Positions 1-12,905 of a DNA stretch of 64,000 bases are shown piece by piece. The notes under the pieces are model-generated. The model worked only from the letters and a program-made list of their open reading frames with translations. It made no database searches and was not told the DNA's origin. The position numbers were made by a program, and so were the translations under genes. The DNA is from Epiperipatus broadwayi. Taxonomy: Eukaryota > Onychophora > Udeonychophora > Euonychophora > Peripatidae. The stretch spans positions 10,762,876 through 10,826,875 of the forward strand of contig JAQFVV010006203.1 of NCBI GenBank assembly GCA_028023455.1, given 5' to 3'. Positions within the stretch are counted from its first letter, which is position 1; each line of letters starts with the position of its first letter.

Positions 1-1030
1 TATAATTTACTTTATAAAAAAAAAAAAATTTTTTTTTATTGTTTCTATTAAAGGATGGAATATCTTTTTTATCCAGTTTTGTGTATATATGAATTTTTAT
101 CTTTTAAATGTTGTTTGACCTATTTTTATTTAAATATACAATTTCATAAATATTACAAATAAATAAATTAGAAACTAGAACAAAATAATATTTAAAAGAT
201 TAAAAAAACTTTTTTATATGTATAAACATGTCTTGGAAACAAAACAAAAAATATGACATTGAAATGTTGGAAAGAATTATACTGAAATAAGCTTTATATT
301 TTATAAAAAAATAATTCATGCTTTAATATAAATGGGAAAGTGGGGATGGGTGGGGTTGTAGTAAACTGAATAATCTGGTATTATAATGGGCAATCCACCT
401 GAATTTGGATTATCAACCTAATGGCACTCCATAGGACTATAGCAGAGAGTCATGAAAAAGTCCATAAGAAGTGAAATAAATGTATTTATTATTGAGTTTA
501 CTTGTAGCCTTTTAGCAAGCAAAGCAATACAAAAAGCCTTCTAAAAGAAATTAATGGATGGCAGTAACAAAAACTATGTTGAAAGTAATCCATATTTATT
601 CTAATCAAAAATAATTAAATTTTAGCTTAAGAAAGTAATTGATAGTAGTGTTTTAAATGAAAGCAACCCATAAGAAATGAATCATAGGTATGAAATCAAA
701 GCAAAATGAATAAATAGGTTTTGTTTCATATTTTACTTTAAAACTAATTTATATTTAGCACAGAAATGAGAATTATGCTGTCAAATATATTTGCAAGAAA
801 TGCACTCCAAAAAGTAATTGATTACAGCAAGAAATATATTAAATATGAACAATCATTAAATTTGGAAATTATGAAATTATAGTTTTGGGTGAGTACATAT
901 GTTTGTCATTTTTTTTTTGTTTGCCTGGAAATAAACTCTTTGATTTAGTATTATTTCACAATGGGGCAATATATATATATAACTTTCTTAAAACATTAAT
1001 AAAAGCAGTTCTTCTTTTAAAAATAGTAAT
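1..1030. other. AT-rich non-coding stretch
   Basis: Homopolymer A/T runs and short TA repeats. No coding frame, tRNA or mobile element was recognised here. Confidence 0.6.
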
Positions 1031-1034
1031 AATA

Positions 1035-2720
1035 AAATATTTCTTAATTTTATAGAATAATCATTTAGTAGGCATTTTTTGGCATCTGTGGGAGTTAAGG
1101 AAACTGTTGAAAATACTGAGTGATAAATAGAAAAAAAAATATAAATCAGTTGTACAAATATGAATTTACTTATACTAAGCAATATTAATATAAAGTATTT
1201 TAATGAGATCTTTCTCCCCCCACTTTAATAATGTTAATAAAGTAATGTGTCCTATATGAACAAAATGAAATAAAAATAAAATGTGTATTTTTTTGAGAGA
1301 TGATACTATAATTGTCAATTGTCTAAAAAATTTATAAATGTAATTAAACAATAAAAATACAAATTAATTATGCATATACAAATTTACTTGTACAAATTAA
1401 TTTAAAAGAAAAAATATAAGTTACACATAAACAAGATGAAAAAAAAATAGAAATTTAATTGTACAAAGTAATTAAATAAACAAGAAGAAAAAAGTACTGA
1501 AATGAGTTGTGTAAAATCATTTGTTTTAAAAGAATAAAAGGTTATAGCAGAATGTTGAAATATTATAGTGTTGAAAGTTAGCAATTTATTTTTCAGATTT
1601 AGCACTATTTAGATAAAGCTGGTTTATAGAATTGGTCTTTTTTAAAGCTATTGTTCATTAAAATTGTCTAAAGTTTTTTAAAACTATCTGCAGTATTATT
1701 TTGAGAAAACATACAAAATGATTTTAATTTCATTTGTTTGCAAAAAAACTATATCTAATCTCCATTACTTATTTTTCTTTAGATTCCTGTACAGTCAAGA
1801 AAAAAAACTTTTGATGCTTTAAATGTCATCTCTCCAGTGTTTATTTGAAACACATTGAAAATTATTATTTTTTACTTTTATATTGGTCAAGAAAGAAATT
1901 TATTGTTTCTTTGGTTTTATTTTTTCCTCTCACTATAATTTCACAAAAAATTTCCATATATTAATTATTAATAATTGTGTATCTGTGTGTGTGAAAAAAT
2001 GTTTGATCTGAAAATGGTGCTAACTTTCCAAAAAGAAAACTTGGTAGAAAATCTAGAAAATGCTTGACTTTATTAAAAAAATAATACTGATAAACTTCTA
2101 AAAAAGATCAAACTAACAAAATCTGGCTTGACCTGAAAGCAGTGATAAATCGAGAAATGCTATTCCTCAATGCCATAGGGTTTCAACATTCTGCCATAAT
2201 CTTTTAATTTTTATTATAAAAATTACTTTTTACAACTTATTTTGTATTTTTTTTTTGTTGATTACTTTGTACAATTAAGCTTGTACTTTTTTTTTTTGTT
2301 TATTTATAACTTTTATGTAAAAAAAAAAAAAAAAAAAGTACAAATCTGTATTTGAACAACTAATTTGTATTTTTGTTCTTTTCCTTGTTTATTTGTTTAG
2401 TTAAATTTCCAAAATTTTTAATTCTGTCAGTTGTAGTATCTTTTCTGAAAAAACTACATATTGGCATATTTTATTTTATTTTGTTTATATAATACACATT
2501 ATTTTATTAATATTGTTGAGTGGGAGAGAGAGAAAAAAATCCATTCATTAAAACTGCACAAGTTTTATATGAATATTGCTTTGGACAAGTAAATTTATAC
2601 ACTGATTCATATTTTCTCTCATTTATCACTCAGTATTATCAGAAGTGGTTTCATGGCTTCCCCAAGTATCACTATATGCTTTAGACTGCCCACTAAATGA
2701 TATGGATTATTTTTTTATTT
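1035..2720. repeat. Large imperfect inverted repeat
   Basis: The left arm (about 1035-1600) and right arm (about 2175-2700) are reverse-complementary over roughly 550 nt with many substitutions and small indels. Matching landmarks, in order: the GCCTACTAAATGAT type motif near 1060 with 2690; TTTATCACTCAGTATT near 1120 with 2635; ACTTTGTACAATTAA near 1465 with 2263; TTTCAACATTCTG near 1550 with 2187. The spacer is about 570 nt. No transposase or reverse transcriptase is visible. It looks like two opposed copies of one unnamed AT-rich repeat, which could fold into a long duplex if transcribed. Confidence 0.65.
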
Positions 2721-4034
2721 ATTATTGTTATTTTTTTTTTGTGGAAGGAGGAACAAAATATGTACATTTTATTTGTTATTTTGTACTTTTTAATTTTTTT
2801 ATGGTTTAATTTTTTCTTGATTTATTTTTATGTAGAACTATCTGGCAAGGAGGTTATCCAAATTCAGAAAGATCTTGCAATATAATAGCACTAATAATCT
2901 TCTTACATAGTTGACTTACAAAATTAAGAATATAATTAGTTAAAAAGTATGGTAAAGTGAAAGAATTAATTTACAAGTGTAAATTTATGAAGCTTTCCTT
3001 TTAATGTAATAAAATAAAGCATGTTTTATATATATTTTAATTATTTTCTAATGGTTTGAATTTGATTTTTAAATTTTTCTGTACCTATATGTTTTTCATT
3101 GTATGTTTGTATATTTAGAATTGGCATACTGTTTGTAATTTAATTTTTTGTGTATTTTTGTACATGAATATGTAAAACTGCACATAAAATATATATAAAA
3201 TACTATTGATAATGACCTATATCATAGTCCAAATATTAGAAAAGTATTAATTTAATTTAAATTTACATTTAATTCAGACAAAAAAAAAAGGATTAAAAAG
3301 CAATCAAAATATATTGGATTTTTTTTTAAAGAAGAATATAGGCTAATATAGAACAATACAAAATTTAATTATATAGTCTAATCATAACTCAAATATTTTT
3401 TAATATTTTTAATTCACATTTATCCAGTATTATATAGACAAATACTATAGGAAAAATATTACCCGCAGAGCACAAGCAAGAGTGTTTTGGAACAGTAACA
3501 AATAAAATATATTATTGCCTATTGCAAAAATTTTTATTTTTAAACATATTGGTCATTGATTTCAGTAATATTAGCTCTACATTGATATGTAGAAGTTCTC
3601 AATAATTGTACTTCATATTGAATATCTTATACATATAATCATTTACGTCTATTTTATAGTTTTAATTTCAATTTTAAATTAATCTAGTATTCATCTATGA
3701 GGTTATTTAAAAATCTCTTAATTGTAGAACTCTTTTAGTTTACTTATTTACCCAAGTATCAGTAAATAATTATAAATCCTTTATTGTAATGCCATCATTG
3801 GCATATGTAAGCACACATAGTAGTTCATCCTTTTAAGGCTATACATTTTATATTTGCATCCAAATTGCATTGTATTTACATAGTCATAATAAGAAAGTAA
3901 AGGTGATTTGAAAAAACAATTGGAATTAGTCATTATACTATAAACTTCATAATGTGATTCAATCTGATTAATGAACCAGTGTAGCTGTGATAATCATCAT
4001 TATCATAATTAGACTATATTAAAACTAGTCAAAT
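2721..4034. other. AT-rich non-coding stretch
   Basis: No gene, RNA or recognisable mobile element seen; only A/T homopolymers and short TA tracts. Confidence 0.55.
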
Positions 4035-4145
4035 TTATAAATGATAAAATGAGCTGCCATTCCATTCACTTCGCCAGTTTGCTATAGCTGAAAACGAGAG
4101 GGGAGATAATCCAGTGTCTCACGTAGATTCTTGTGTTAGAAAATT
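4035..4145. other. GC-richer island, unidentified
   Basis: This roughly 110-nt block is clearly richer in G and C than its surroundings. On the + strand one frame stays open from about 4048 to 4150 (about 36 codons, including RQFAIAENERGDNPVSH) and then stops. It has no start codon and no convincing splice sites. It could be a decayed exon or a repeat fragment; the family is not recognised. Confidence 0.25.
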
Positions 4146-7100
4146 GTTTGCCAATTCCTAATAATATACTTTCTTTAACTTCAAATATATTCAAATATAT
4201 TAATTTCAAAATTTTAAAATTAACCTATTTCTATCTCATAAAATATTACTTAAAATTTATCCTTCCACTGTTTATTTAAAAGTCTGTGAAAATATAATCT
4301 TAAACATATTAGAACAATGTATAAAATAGCATCAGCAAACTTAAATTTGTAAATGAATAAAGCACATTATAATTACAAAATTCTAATTGAAGTAGACCAA
4401 TCTATTCTTCATAATTATTATTATTATTATTTAACTCTCTTTAGGAATCCATTTAACTTTTAATTTATACTTTTTTGCAAAAGAAATAAAGATTACATTT
4501 TCTCAAAAATCTATTTTAATTTTGAATGCTTACATCAAAATCATCATCATTTTTTTTTTTATGTCACAATTTTTCTGTTTTTGGTAGCAAAATTTAACCA
4601 AAGAGAAAATATATCATCCATATCTGATTTCATATTTTTCTATCACCTCTGTCATCTGATATAGTTTATGACAGTGAAACTGAAGTATAAAGAACATTAT
4701 AAAAGCTGTTTTCCATTAGATAATTAGGAACATGTCCATTACTTTACTGTTTTTTTTTTTTTTTATAAATTGATATTAACAATTGTAAATTAATTTAGTT
4801 TGAGAATAAGCTTGAAAATAAATTTTAATAAAACTAAAATAATGCTTATAGAATTAGAAAGAAAATTGGTATAAATATTTGATTATTTAGAGATTCTTTA
4901 AAATTCTATTTTAGCATTCACATTTTAAACAAATAAATACAGACATCTGAAAAAAAGAAAGATCTTCCGTGCCCTAAAGACACATTTCTGGTTAAACAAA
5001 CACAGTTAACTAGTTCAGGTCACCACTTCTCACATATCTTCATCATCTTTGTTCAAATTTTATTAATATTACAGGGTTACAATTTAATGTACAAGTGCCT
5101 TATTTCTTGCACTCAAACATTCCCTTTAGACTAATTATTAATGTATTTATCTAAAGAGGATATTGTTAAATATGTGAATGCAAGAAAGTTGGCACTTATT
5201 TATTTAGACTAATTTGTGTAATGAAATTAAATAAAAATGGAAGAAATATATAAAAATAAGTAAAACAAAAATAAATTAAATATCACAAGGGTCTGATGGC
5301 AGCCTTTATTTAAAGGATCTGTTTTCTTGTGACCACTAAAAAAAAAAAAAAATGTTTGTTGATAGTTTTAATTATTGTGAAATTTGATGTTTGAATTCAA
5401 AAATGAAGTAAGGATTTTAAGAATCACAAATTACTATAGCAAAATACAGTGGAAATAATGAGGATAGAAAAAGGATTTAATTTGTATTAATTGGTATTAT
5501 TGATTTCATTGTAAAAATTAAAAAAACATAAGGGTGTTAAGCAGAATCTCTACCAAGAAAAAGGGATAATAGATGAACTTCTTAATTATTAATTGGATTC
5601 TGAAAGATCTGTTCTCATCAAAAAAAGTTCTAATTTGAGATGGAATTATGAAATGGGTTGTGAATTATTATGGAGGAGGAAAACTTGAGATAGAGTTTTA
5701 TGGTTAGATTTTTGCTTTATCACTGACAACTTGGTTATTATGATATTGACTTCTAAATATTTTGCATCTGACCAATTATAGAAACTAATCTTGTTAGATT
5801 TTAATGATACTTAGTGTCATAATTATAAGAAATCTAGGAGAGATGAATAATGAAAAATCATTCTCATATATGGATAATGTTAATAATGGCTGCTTATTTT
5901 TTTAATTTTTTTTTAGATTTTCTTAATACAAAATGGATGAGATGATCATTGATGTTAGTATTTGACTCATTATATGTGTGTGTGTGTTTTTTGTTGTTTA
6001 ATTTTGTAGTTGTCTCTTGACATTTTGTTTTTAATTTCAGAAAAATTCCAGGAGTTTAACAATAAATTTACACATATTTATAAGAAATAAAGTTGGGATA
6101 ATTTAGAATAGAGTTCAGCAGCTTAAAGAATTTATGTCAAATTTGATTCAGATTGAATTTTAATGACTGTAGCACAAGTAAGATTTATTATAGTCTTAAA
6201 CGAGATTAAAATCACAGTTGTAAAAATACTCTGTTAATCTGATATAGCAAATGTATTTGTTGTGTTTGTTTTTTATCTTTTTTTTTTTTTTTTTACACAA
6301 GTTCTTCATTTACTTGTTTTAAAATAAACGAATTTGAAAATAGTGTGGGTTGCCAAAATGTAAAAGAATTGTGAAGTTTCATAGAAATTTGTAATCAGCA
6401 AAATACATTGTAGTATATTAATTAATAAATTGAAATGAAATCTCAATATAAATAGTTATTTTGTTTACTTATAAAAGTAAATAAATTATTTATTAGTAGT
6501 CCTATACTGACTTCTACAAAAACTACAATTTTAAAATTTAAATTTAATCAAAAACTTATTTATATTAACTAATTCTAACTTTGTGTATATGTCCTTCAAC
6601 TATAATTCCAAAAATAGTTTTATTTTGATCAAATATTTTCACAAAGTATCAGCTGTCATTTAAGAAAATTAAATAAAATGACAATCTTTAATAAAAATTA
6701 ATCTAGTCCAAACAAAATCTGATATATTTTGTTTTCAAACATTTTTTTTTCCAGATTTTTAGCAGGAGAATTTTGAATTCTCATTTTCATAACAGCATTT
6801 TGTCTTTTATCTTCTAATTAAAGAAAATAAATGTCTAATCTTATAATTTATGGATATTAAAAACATTTCAATAAATGATAGTGTTATTCTTAGTAAATAG
6901 TGTGATATCTTGATTCATTTTTGGAGAAAATAATTATTAGACAAGGAAAAATAATGGAACATTATTAAAAATTTTGATAAGCTTTCATATGCTCTTGATT
7001 AATTCCACAAATTTCTTACTTTGGCAAAAGACTATGTCTTATATATCAGAGGACTAAGAATTTTAAGAAAAAACATCATTTTGATTTGATCAATTTCTAG

Positions 7101-7265
7101 AAAACTAACAATACCATCTAATAAACTTATAGATTTTACATAGACCATAGACATGTAAAATTTGCAGAAATCTATTAATTAATTTTTTAGAATTTGTGAA
7201 ATACCATAGCAATGTGGAAGTACTTAGCAATGAAACTACCTGCCCCATTGAAAATTGAATATAAA
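4146..7265. other. AT-rich non-coding stretch with one weak repeat
   Basis: Mostly featureless AT-rich sequence. The segment 4945-5130 resembles 51955-52140: both share a TTTCTGGTT core followed by a CTTCATCATnTTTGTTCAA-like block at similar spacing, and the minus strand of both reads an ILI-(N/K)-(I/F)-EQ peptide. They are probably two old copies of the same unnamed repeat. Confidence 0.35.
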
Positions 7266-8230
7266 ACAAATATTAAGGCAAAAAAGACATACACCTGGGT
7301 CTCGTTTTACGTGATTGCAAAAATTTATATTCAGATGTTTTCCTGACATTTAGAAGACCCCAGTCGTTGAAAAAGACTAATCTTTTCTTAATCTTATAAA
7401 GGGACTTTTCTTTTTTAAGTAGAGATCTTCTTTGAGAAGTGAAAGCATTATCATCAGCATAGATGAATTTTCTGCATTTTATTTCTGCAAGATCATTGAT
7501 GAATATATGAAATAAAGAAAACTGAATATGATGGCAGACTGTTTTATAACATTTTGTATCTACTATAATTATCATATAGTATCACTTGAATTTTTCTATT
7601 GAAGATCAATTTGTCAAGTAAATTAATGATTTTAGTATTTAAGAATTTAGGAACAAAAATTTAGATAAACAATGGTAGGGTAAAAGTTTTTAATTTATTT
7701 TGAATACTTTTTTCAGTTAAAACTTGTTTGCAGTAACTTCTTCCTGATACAAACTCAGTCTGAGAGATGGCTCTCAACTATTAAATTTTTTGTTAATCTG
7801 ATTCTTTCAAAAAGTTTGTAGAGATCACATAATAATGATATCAACTAATAAGATTTAAATCATTGATGGGGTTATTTAGTTTTAAGACTGCTAGTTTTGT
7901 TTTTATGTAAAAGTTTTGGAATAGTTTTTATATGAATAATGTTACTGAATGGTTTTGCCAATTTGATTTTTGTTCCTAAATTTTTTAGAAATTCTTGAAG
8001 TATGCTATTTACTCTTTGGATCTTTTTTGGTTTAAGATTATCTAGGGAAAGTTCAAGTTTACCAATATCTGGTTTTATCATAATGATATTAGAACAACAA
8101 TGTGAAAGACAAACTTGCAATTTTGATCTAGCAGTACTTTTTCTCATACTAATCTTGGATTTAGAAGTCTAATATATAAAATTGGCAACCTCCAGTAATT
8201 GTAATCTTTCTAAAAGAACTACTATAGTTA
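7266..8230 (-). mobile_element. CR1/Jockey-type LINE fragment (reverse transcriptase)
   Basis: Decayed non-LTR retrotransposon on the minus strand. From high to low coordinates, the peptide at 8147-7872 gives the region before RT (KIQRVNSILQEF...KTIPKLLHKNKTS). At about 7840-7800 there is an ISLLCDLYKLFERI block, the RT motif usually seen as YRPISLL. At 7575-7273 the palm motif appears as IFINDLAEIKCRKFIYADD, with the YADD catalytic pair intact at about 7450-7461, followed by the FNDWGLLNVRKT motif. Stops and frame changes break it and the RT middle is missing, so it is not functional. The same clade is represented by the C-terminal fragment at 30.0 kb. Confidence 0.75.
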
Positions 8231-9440
8231 CTGCTAATGAGGTACTTTTGACCAAGTCTTATAACTAAATATTATAAAGATCTACTTCTACACGGTTTCT
8301 ATACACATTTTTCCCCCTGAAGTTATCCAGTGATTTTACAGACTTGTCAGCAAATTTTAGATCTTCTGTAGACAAAAATTCCTATATCCTGGACTATATT
8401 GCTTTCAATGTCCATGAAGGATGAATTCTTTGGAAATTGTTGTGGAATGTGTTCAACCTATTATAATAACAAGGAATTAGAAAATTTTGTTAATATTTTT
8501 TTCACGGTATTCAGTAAAAGTCAGATTTCTTTAATTCCATCTCAGAACAAAACATCTTTCAACTATAAGAGTTTGGGTTTCAAAAATGATTAGACTTGTT
8601 TATGTTGGCCTTATCCGTATTTCAGAAAATAATGGAGAGCTATATTTTGTTGAAACAAAACATAAATAAATAGTTGTCTCTGTTCTCCATCTATCTGAGT
8701 TGAATGTTTCTTTGTGCTTGGTATCATAAAATAAATGCATACTTAGATCCATTCTAAAAATTGAAGACCTGATTGATTCTCATTTATATATTCATAAAGG
8801 CTACTACAGCAAATGAAATCTGTTAGATATACAAAAAGAATACAAAATTGTGAAAAAATAGGACTAGTTTTGAGAAGTTTGTAAATATTGCTTAACATAA
8901 AAACTATTAATCCAAATAACTATTGCAATGTCATTTGAATTATCTTCAATGGAAGTTGTTTGCGTTATAAGATGGTTTGAAACAAAAGCAGCTATACTAT
9001 ATTTAGAGTTAATTCTATCAATAATCAATGTAAATCCAGGAATTTTAAGACATGCATTATTAGAAAATGTCAATCTCCTGACGTCCAATTACTTGATTTT
9101 CAGGAATTTTAAATTGAAGTAATTTTATTATGTTTGTAAGAATGATATTTAATAATGAGCAAATTGATTATATGAGTTCACCCACACATATATAGAATAT
9201 TATTTTTATATCCTTTAAAAAATAAGTAAAATGCAAAAAAAAAAAGAAAATAATAATTTATAACATATATTTTAATGGCATCGAATTTAAGTCTAGTGAA
9301 AGCAGATGCAGAGAAACATATACTTTTAATATTAATAGAGTTTTGGATGCATATTTTTCATTAGTTATCTCTATGATAAATAAGTGGGCGAATTTATATA
9401 AATAAATTGATTTGCTGCCACAACTTACTTTACAAGTCAA
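8231..9440. other. Non-coding stretch
   Basis: Slightly more mixed composition than the flanks up to about 8700, possibly more decayed LINE sequence, but no motif could be assigned. The open frames present are short and unconvincing. Confidence 0.4.
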
Positions 9441-9715
9441 GCGTTGTTAGCCGAGAGGTCATCGCATCCGCCTTGCAAGCAAGTAGTTAGTTACAGACAA
9501 GTGTGAGTTCGCGTCCAGGCCATGCTATAAAATATAGGAACTGTACTGTGACAGTCACTACAATTACTCATCATGTAGCTAGAGATAATTATATTGCTTT
9601 AGGCCAGGTATAAAATTTAGGCTGTACAGTGAATCCACTATATATATATTGATCAATTTACACTACTTTAGTTATATGCTATTCTAAAAAAAATATAAAT
9701 AAACAAAAAAAAAAA
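9441..9715 (+). mobile_element. tRNA-derived SINE (class II tRNA-like head)
   Basis: The head at about 9441-9530 is tRNA-like. It has a polymerase III A box (TTAGCCGAGAGGT), a TTGCAAG anticodon-loop-like block, a variable region of about 22 nt as in tRNA-Ser/Leu, and a B-box-like GAGTTCGCGTCC. The usually conserved A of the T loop is G. A body of about 185 nt follows and the element ends in an A-rich tail at about 9690-9715. The acceptor arm pairs poorly, so it is a retroposon rather than a working tRNA. No target duplication was found. Confidence 0.65.
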
Positions 9716-10406
9716 AGGATAAATAACAAAAAATAAAAACATTTCAGTTTGTAAATTTATTAAATTTTATGATATGGAACCAACTGTCTTTCCATTTTGG
9801 AGTATCATAAGCCATCATGCTTATTAATATTTTTTCACGTTAAGTTGAAATCATATTATTACTTCACATATAAGAAAATGTTTTCTGAGAATAAAGGTAG
9901 AAGTTTTATGAAATTTAATAAAATTCACTATATTTTTGAAATGATAAAATAACTGTAAAACATTCATACTATTGTGTCAGAAATTTTAGAGTTTAAACCA
10001 GAATCTGAAATCGCTAATGGACTCTATAAATTCGTAAACTGATAGAAATTTAAAAATATTAAAATAAGTAGAAAAGAAAAAAAAATAAGGAGGAAAGAGG
10101 ATATTGTCTGAAACGTGTTAGTTATGATCAAACTTCCAGCTTTTCATTTTAATTAAAAATAAATAAAAATATGGTAGGGAAAGTTTATTTTTATTTTTTG
10201 AATGAATGTGACTAAATGAATTCACATGGTAAATATATACAGTAAATGTGGCATCTCACTTTATTATTATTAATAATTCTTTTTTTAAATTTTATTTATA
10301 TACATGTAAAAAAGCATCTGTATTATATATATGTTGAAAAGTATCCTGTACTTGTAATTCATTAAACAATATATATTCTATTGTAATCAAAGCTTATCAA
10401 CAAAAT
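9716..10406. other. AT-rich non-coding stretch
   Basis: No gene or RNA seen; A-rich runs and TTATTATTA tracts near 10260. Confidence 0.55.
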
Positions 10407-10989
10407 GTCATCATCATCACCCATTATCAATCCATTGCAGAATGAAGATCTCTCCAATTTCAATCCACTTCTCTGATCTTTAGCTTCTTTTCTCCATATC
10501 ACCCCTGCACACTTTCTTATTTCATCCATCCATCTCCTATGTGGTCTCTTTCTGGATATTTTACAATCTCTTGGAATCCAGTTTAAGATTTCAATTGTCC
10601 ATCTATTATAATCTCTTCTAGCAATATGTCCAGCCCAATTCCACTTCAGTCTTTTAATTTTTTCAATGAGGTCAATAGCACCTGTTTGTTCTCTTACTCA
10701 TATATTGCATTTTCGATCTCTTCATACTTCTTTGAGTAGTCTGAAGTCTCTGTATTACTCTTCTGTTAAGTGACCAAGTCTCAGATCCAAAAATAAGAAC
10801 TGGTAAAACACATTTATTAAAAACCTTTTCAAACAGATAGGCATATTTCCTTTTAGTATCAAGTTATTTCTACCAAAAGCATTCAAACCAAGTTTAATTT
10901 TATGAATAATTTCATCCATTATGTTTCCATCTGTATTAATAATCTGACCAAGGTATTTGAGCTGTTAACTTCTTCTAACTCATCATAAT

Positions 10990-11349
10990 CAATCTTTATT
11001 TTCATATTTTGAGAAAATCCATTAAACATTACTTTAGTCTTTTTAACATTTATCTTTAGTCCTACTTTCCTACTGTCATCTGATAACTCCTGCAACATTT
11101 CCTGCAGCTCTAAAGCATTATTTACAAAAACAACTATGTCATCTGCAAAATCTAAATGACTTAAATAATCTCAATTTACTTTCATTTTTTTAGTTTCCCA
11201 TTTTAATCCACAAAATACTTCTTGCAGCACTACTGTAAAAAGTTTTGGAGGTATGGAGTCACCCTGTCTTATACCCTTCTCAATGTTGAGTTTGGCTAGT
11301 GTCATTATGTAATCTAATTGTTGTTGCATTTTTATAAAATTCTTTAAAA
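10990..11349 (-). pseudogene. RTE LINE: RT palm with intact FADD
   Basis: Minus-strand RT palm region. The motif KGIRQGDSIPPKLFT lies near 11265-11220, and LSHLDFADDIVVF near 11160-11130 keeps both catalytic aspartates (about 11139-11150). A stop codon separates the two motifs (…KMKVN then stop). Downstream comes the thumb-like LQEMLQELSDD and LKINVKKTKVMFNGFSQN block. The hAT insertion removed continuity just upstream at 11350. In the 44.9-kb copy the same motif is FADG, so this copy is less damaged there. Confidence 0.75.
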
Positions 11350-11851
11350 CAGTGGTCTTCAACCTTTTCACACCTGTGGACTGGTAAAAATAAGGATAAG
11401 ATTTCGCAGACTGGCAGAAGTCTATAGATAAATTTTCTTAAAGATAAGCATAATTGTTATAACTGATCAAAACAACAATGTTAAATATATAAGATGAAGT
11501 TTTATATATATATATGGAGTTTATATAATAAAAAACTTTTTTTTAAATTTTTTTAGAAAAGTAATAAAAAATTTAATTCTACCCCCCCCCCCCCCATAAA
11601 CATCTGTGATAACTAGAAAAACAAATTAATTTATGAATGATTGATTAGATTTTGTTTTCGTTCTGTTTTCTTTTTTTTTTAATTGGGTAAAAATGAGATG
11701 AAAAAATAAATAAAAATTGGCTATATTAATTAAAAGTTTAAACTCTTATTATTTATTATTACAAACTTTTTACTGCCTGTCTAGCACGCGGACCTGCAGA
11801 AAAGTTCCACAGCCCGGCACCGGGCCGCAGACCAAGGGTTGAAGAACACTG
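11350..11851. mobile_element. Non-autonomous hAT-type DNA transposon
   Basis: The element is 502 bp. Its ends are CAGTGGTCTTCAACC and, reverse-complemented, CAGTGTTCTTCAACC, with similarity extending a few bases inward. The 8-bp duplication CTTTAAAA lies immediately outside both ends (11342-11349 and 11852-11859). An 8-bp target duplication and CAGTG termini are hallmarks of the hAT superfamily. It has no transposase frame. It includes a run of about 14 C at 11582-11595. It inserted into the RTE LINE; the homologous LINE at about 45100 has a single CTTTAAAA and no insert, which fixes both boundaries. Confidence 0.92.
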
Positions 11852-12240
11852 CTTTAAAATATGACAATATCCTGGATCTATATCTTGATGATTCAATTCT
11901 TTAATCACTAAAGAAATGTTTATAGAATCAAATGCCTTTTCATAATCTACAAATCCAAAGCATATAATGGCTACTCATATTCATTTGTCCTTTCTATAAC
12001 TTCTCTCAATATTTGGATATGAGCTTACTGTACTAAAACTACTTTTAAATCCAGCTTGTTCTCTTGGTTGGTGGAAATCCAATATCCTCTGTACACGAAT
12101 TGTAATTATCTTGGTAAAAATTTTGTATAAAACTGATAAAAGGCTGATAGGTCTGTAATTTCTAATATCTTCTTTATCACAATTTTTAAATATTAATATT
12201 AATATTGCATTCTTCCAATCATGTGATACAACTTTATCAT

Positions 12241-12660
12241 TTAGACATTTGATAATAAAAATTTTTTTATTTCTTCATCTGCTTTTTTTAATATATCAAT
12301 TATAATTCCATCATTACTTGGAGCCTTTCCTTTCTTCATAAATTTAATTGCATGTCTCTCTTCGTCATTTAAAATTCTGGGCAATTCAGAAGATATAATA
12401 GATATAAGAGGTACTTGTTCTTTATTACTATATAATTCTTGATAGAAGTCTTCTACCCATTTCATGATGTCATCTCTCTTTTTAGTAATAATTCCACCTT
12501 TTTTTCTTATTGCAGGTATAAATTTCCTACCAATACCAAAATGTTTTGCACTCTTGAGACTTTTATTCTCTTCTACAGCTTTCCTTGCTAGTTCACAGTT
12601 ATACTTTCTTATATCATTTTTAACTCTTTTGCACCATTTTACAAAATTCAAGATATTCAA
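12241..12660 (-). pseudogene. RTE LINE: pre-RT and RT motif 1 fragment
   Basis: A 139-residue open frame on the minus strand. It contains an NDIRKYNCELARKAVEENKS linker, a KWVEDFYQELY motif and the RTE motif KGKAPSNDGIIIDILKKA, the start of the RT fingers domain. The canonical glycine after KAP is serine. The frame continues in pieces toward lower coordinates (fingers and palm near 12060-11880, beyond the hAT insertion). It is closely similar to the minus-strand sequence at about 45.5-45.9 kb. Confidence 0.75.
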
Positions 12661-12905
12661 TCCTTTTTAATTCCACATTTTTGTATATCTTCATAATCCT
12701 TCTTTTTTTCATAAATTCTCTAGTCTCAGTAGAAATTTTATTGGTCAATTACTGCTTTTTTCTACCAGCTATCTTTGTTGCAGTTTTTAAAAGTGTATCA
12801 GTTATTTTCATATTAATTTCATTCAAATCTGAATCATGTTCAAAATCTACTAATACTTGAAACCGATTTGTAAGTTCTAATTTAAATTCATTAGCATGTG
12901 TCTGA

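Larger units (their letters stand above)
10407..12905 (-). mobile_element. RTE-type LINE, 5'-truncated, split by a hAT insertion
   Basis: Minus-strand non-LTR retrotransposon whose 3' end is the ATGATGATG repeat at 10407, as in the copies at 20.75 and 44.16 kb. Its 5' end stops near 12905, inside the segment after the endonuclease, where similarity to the 46.1-kb copy ends. It lacks the endonuclease. A 502-bp DNA transposon interrupts it at 11350-11851. Several frameshifts and stops make it a dead copy. Its 3' end covers the C-terminal part of the RTE protein. Confidence 0.85.
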
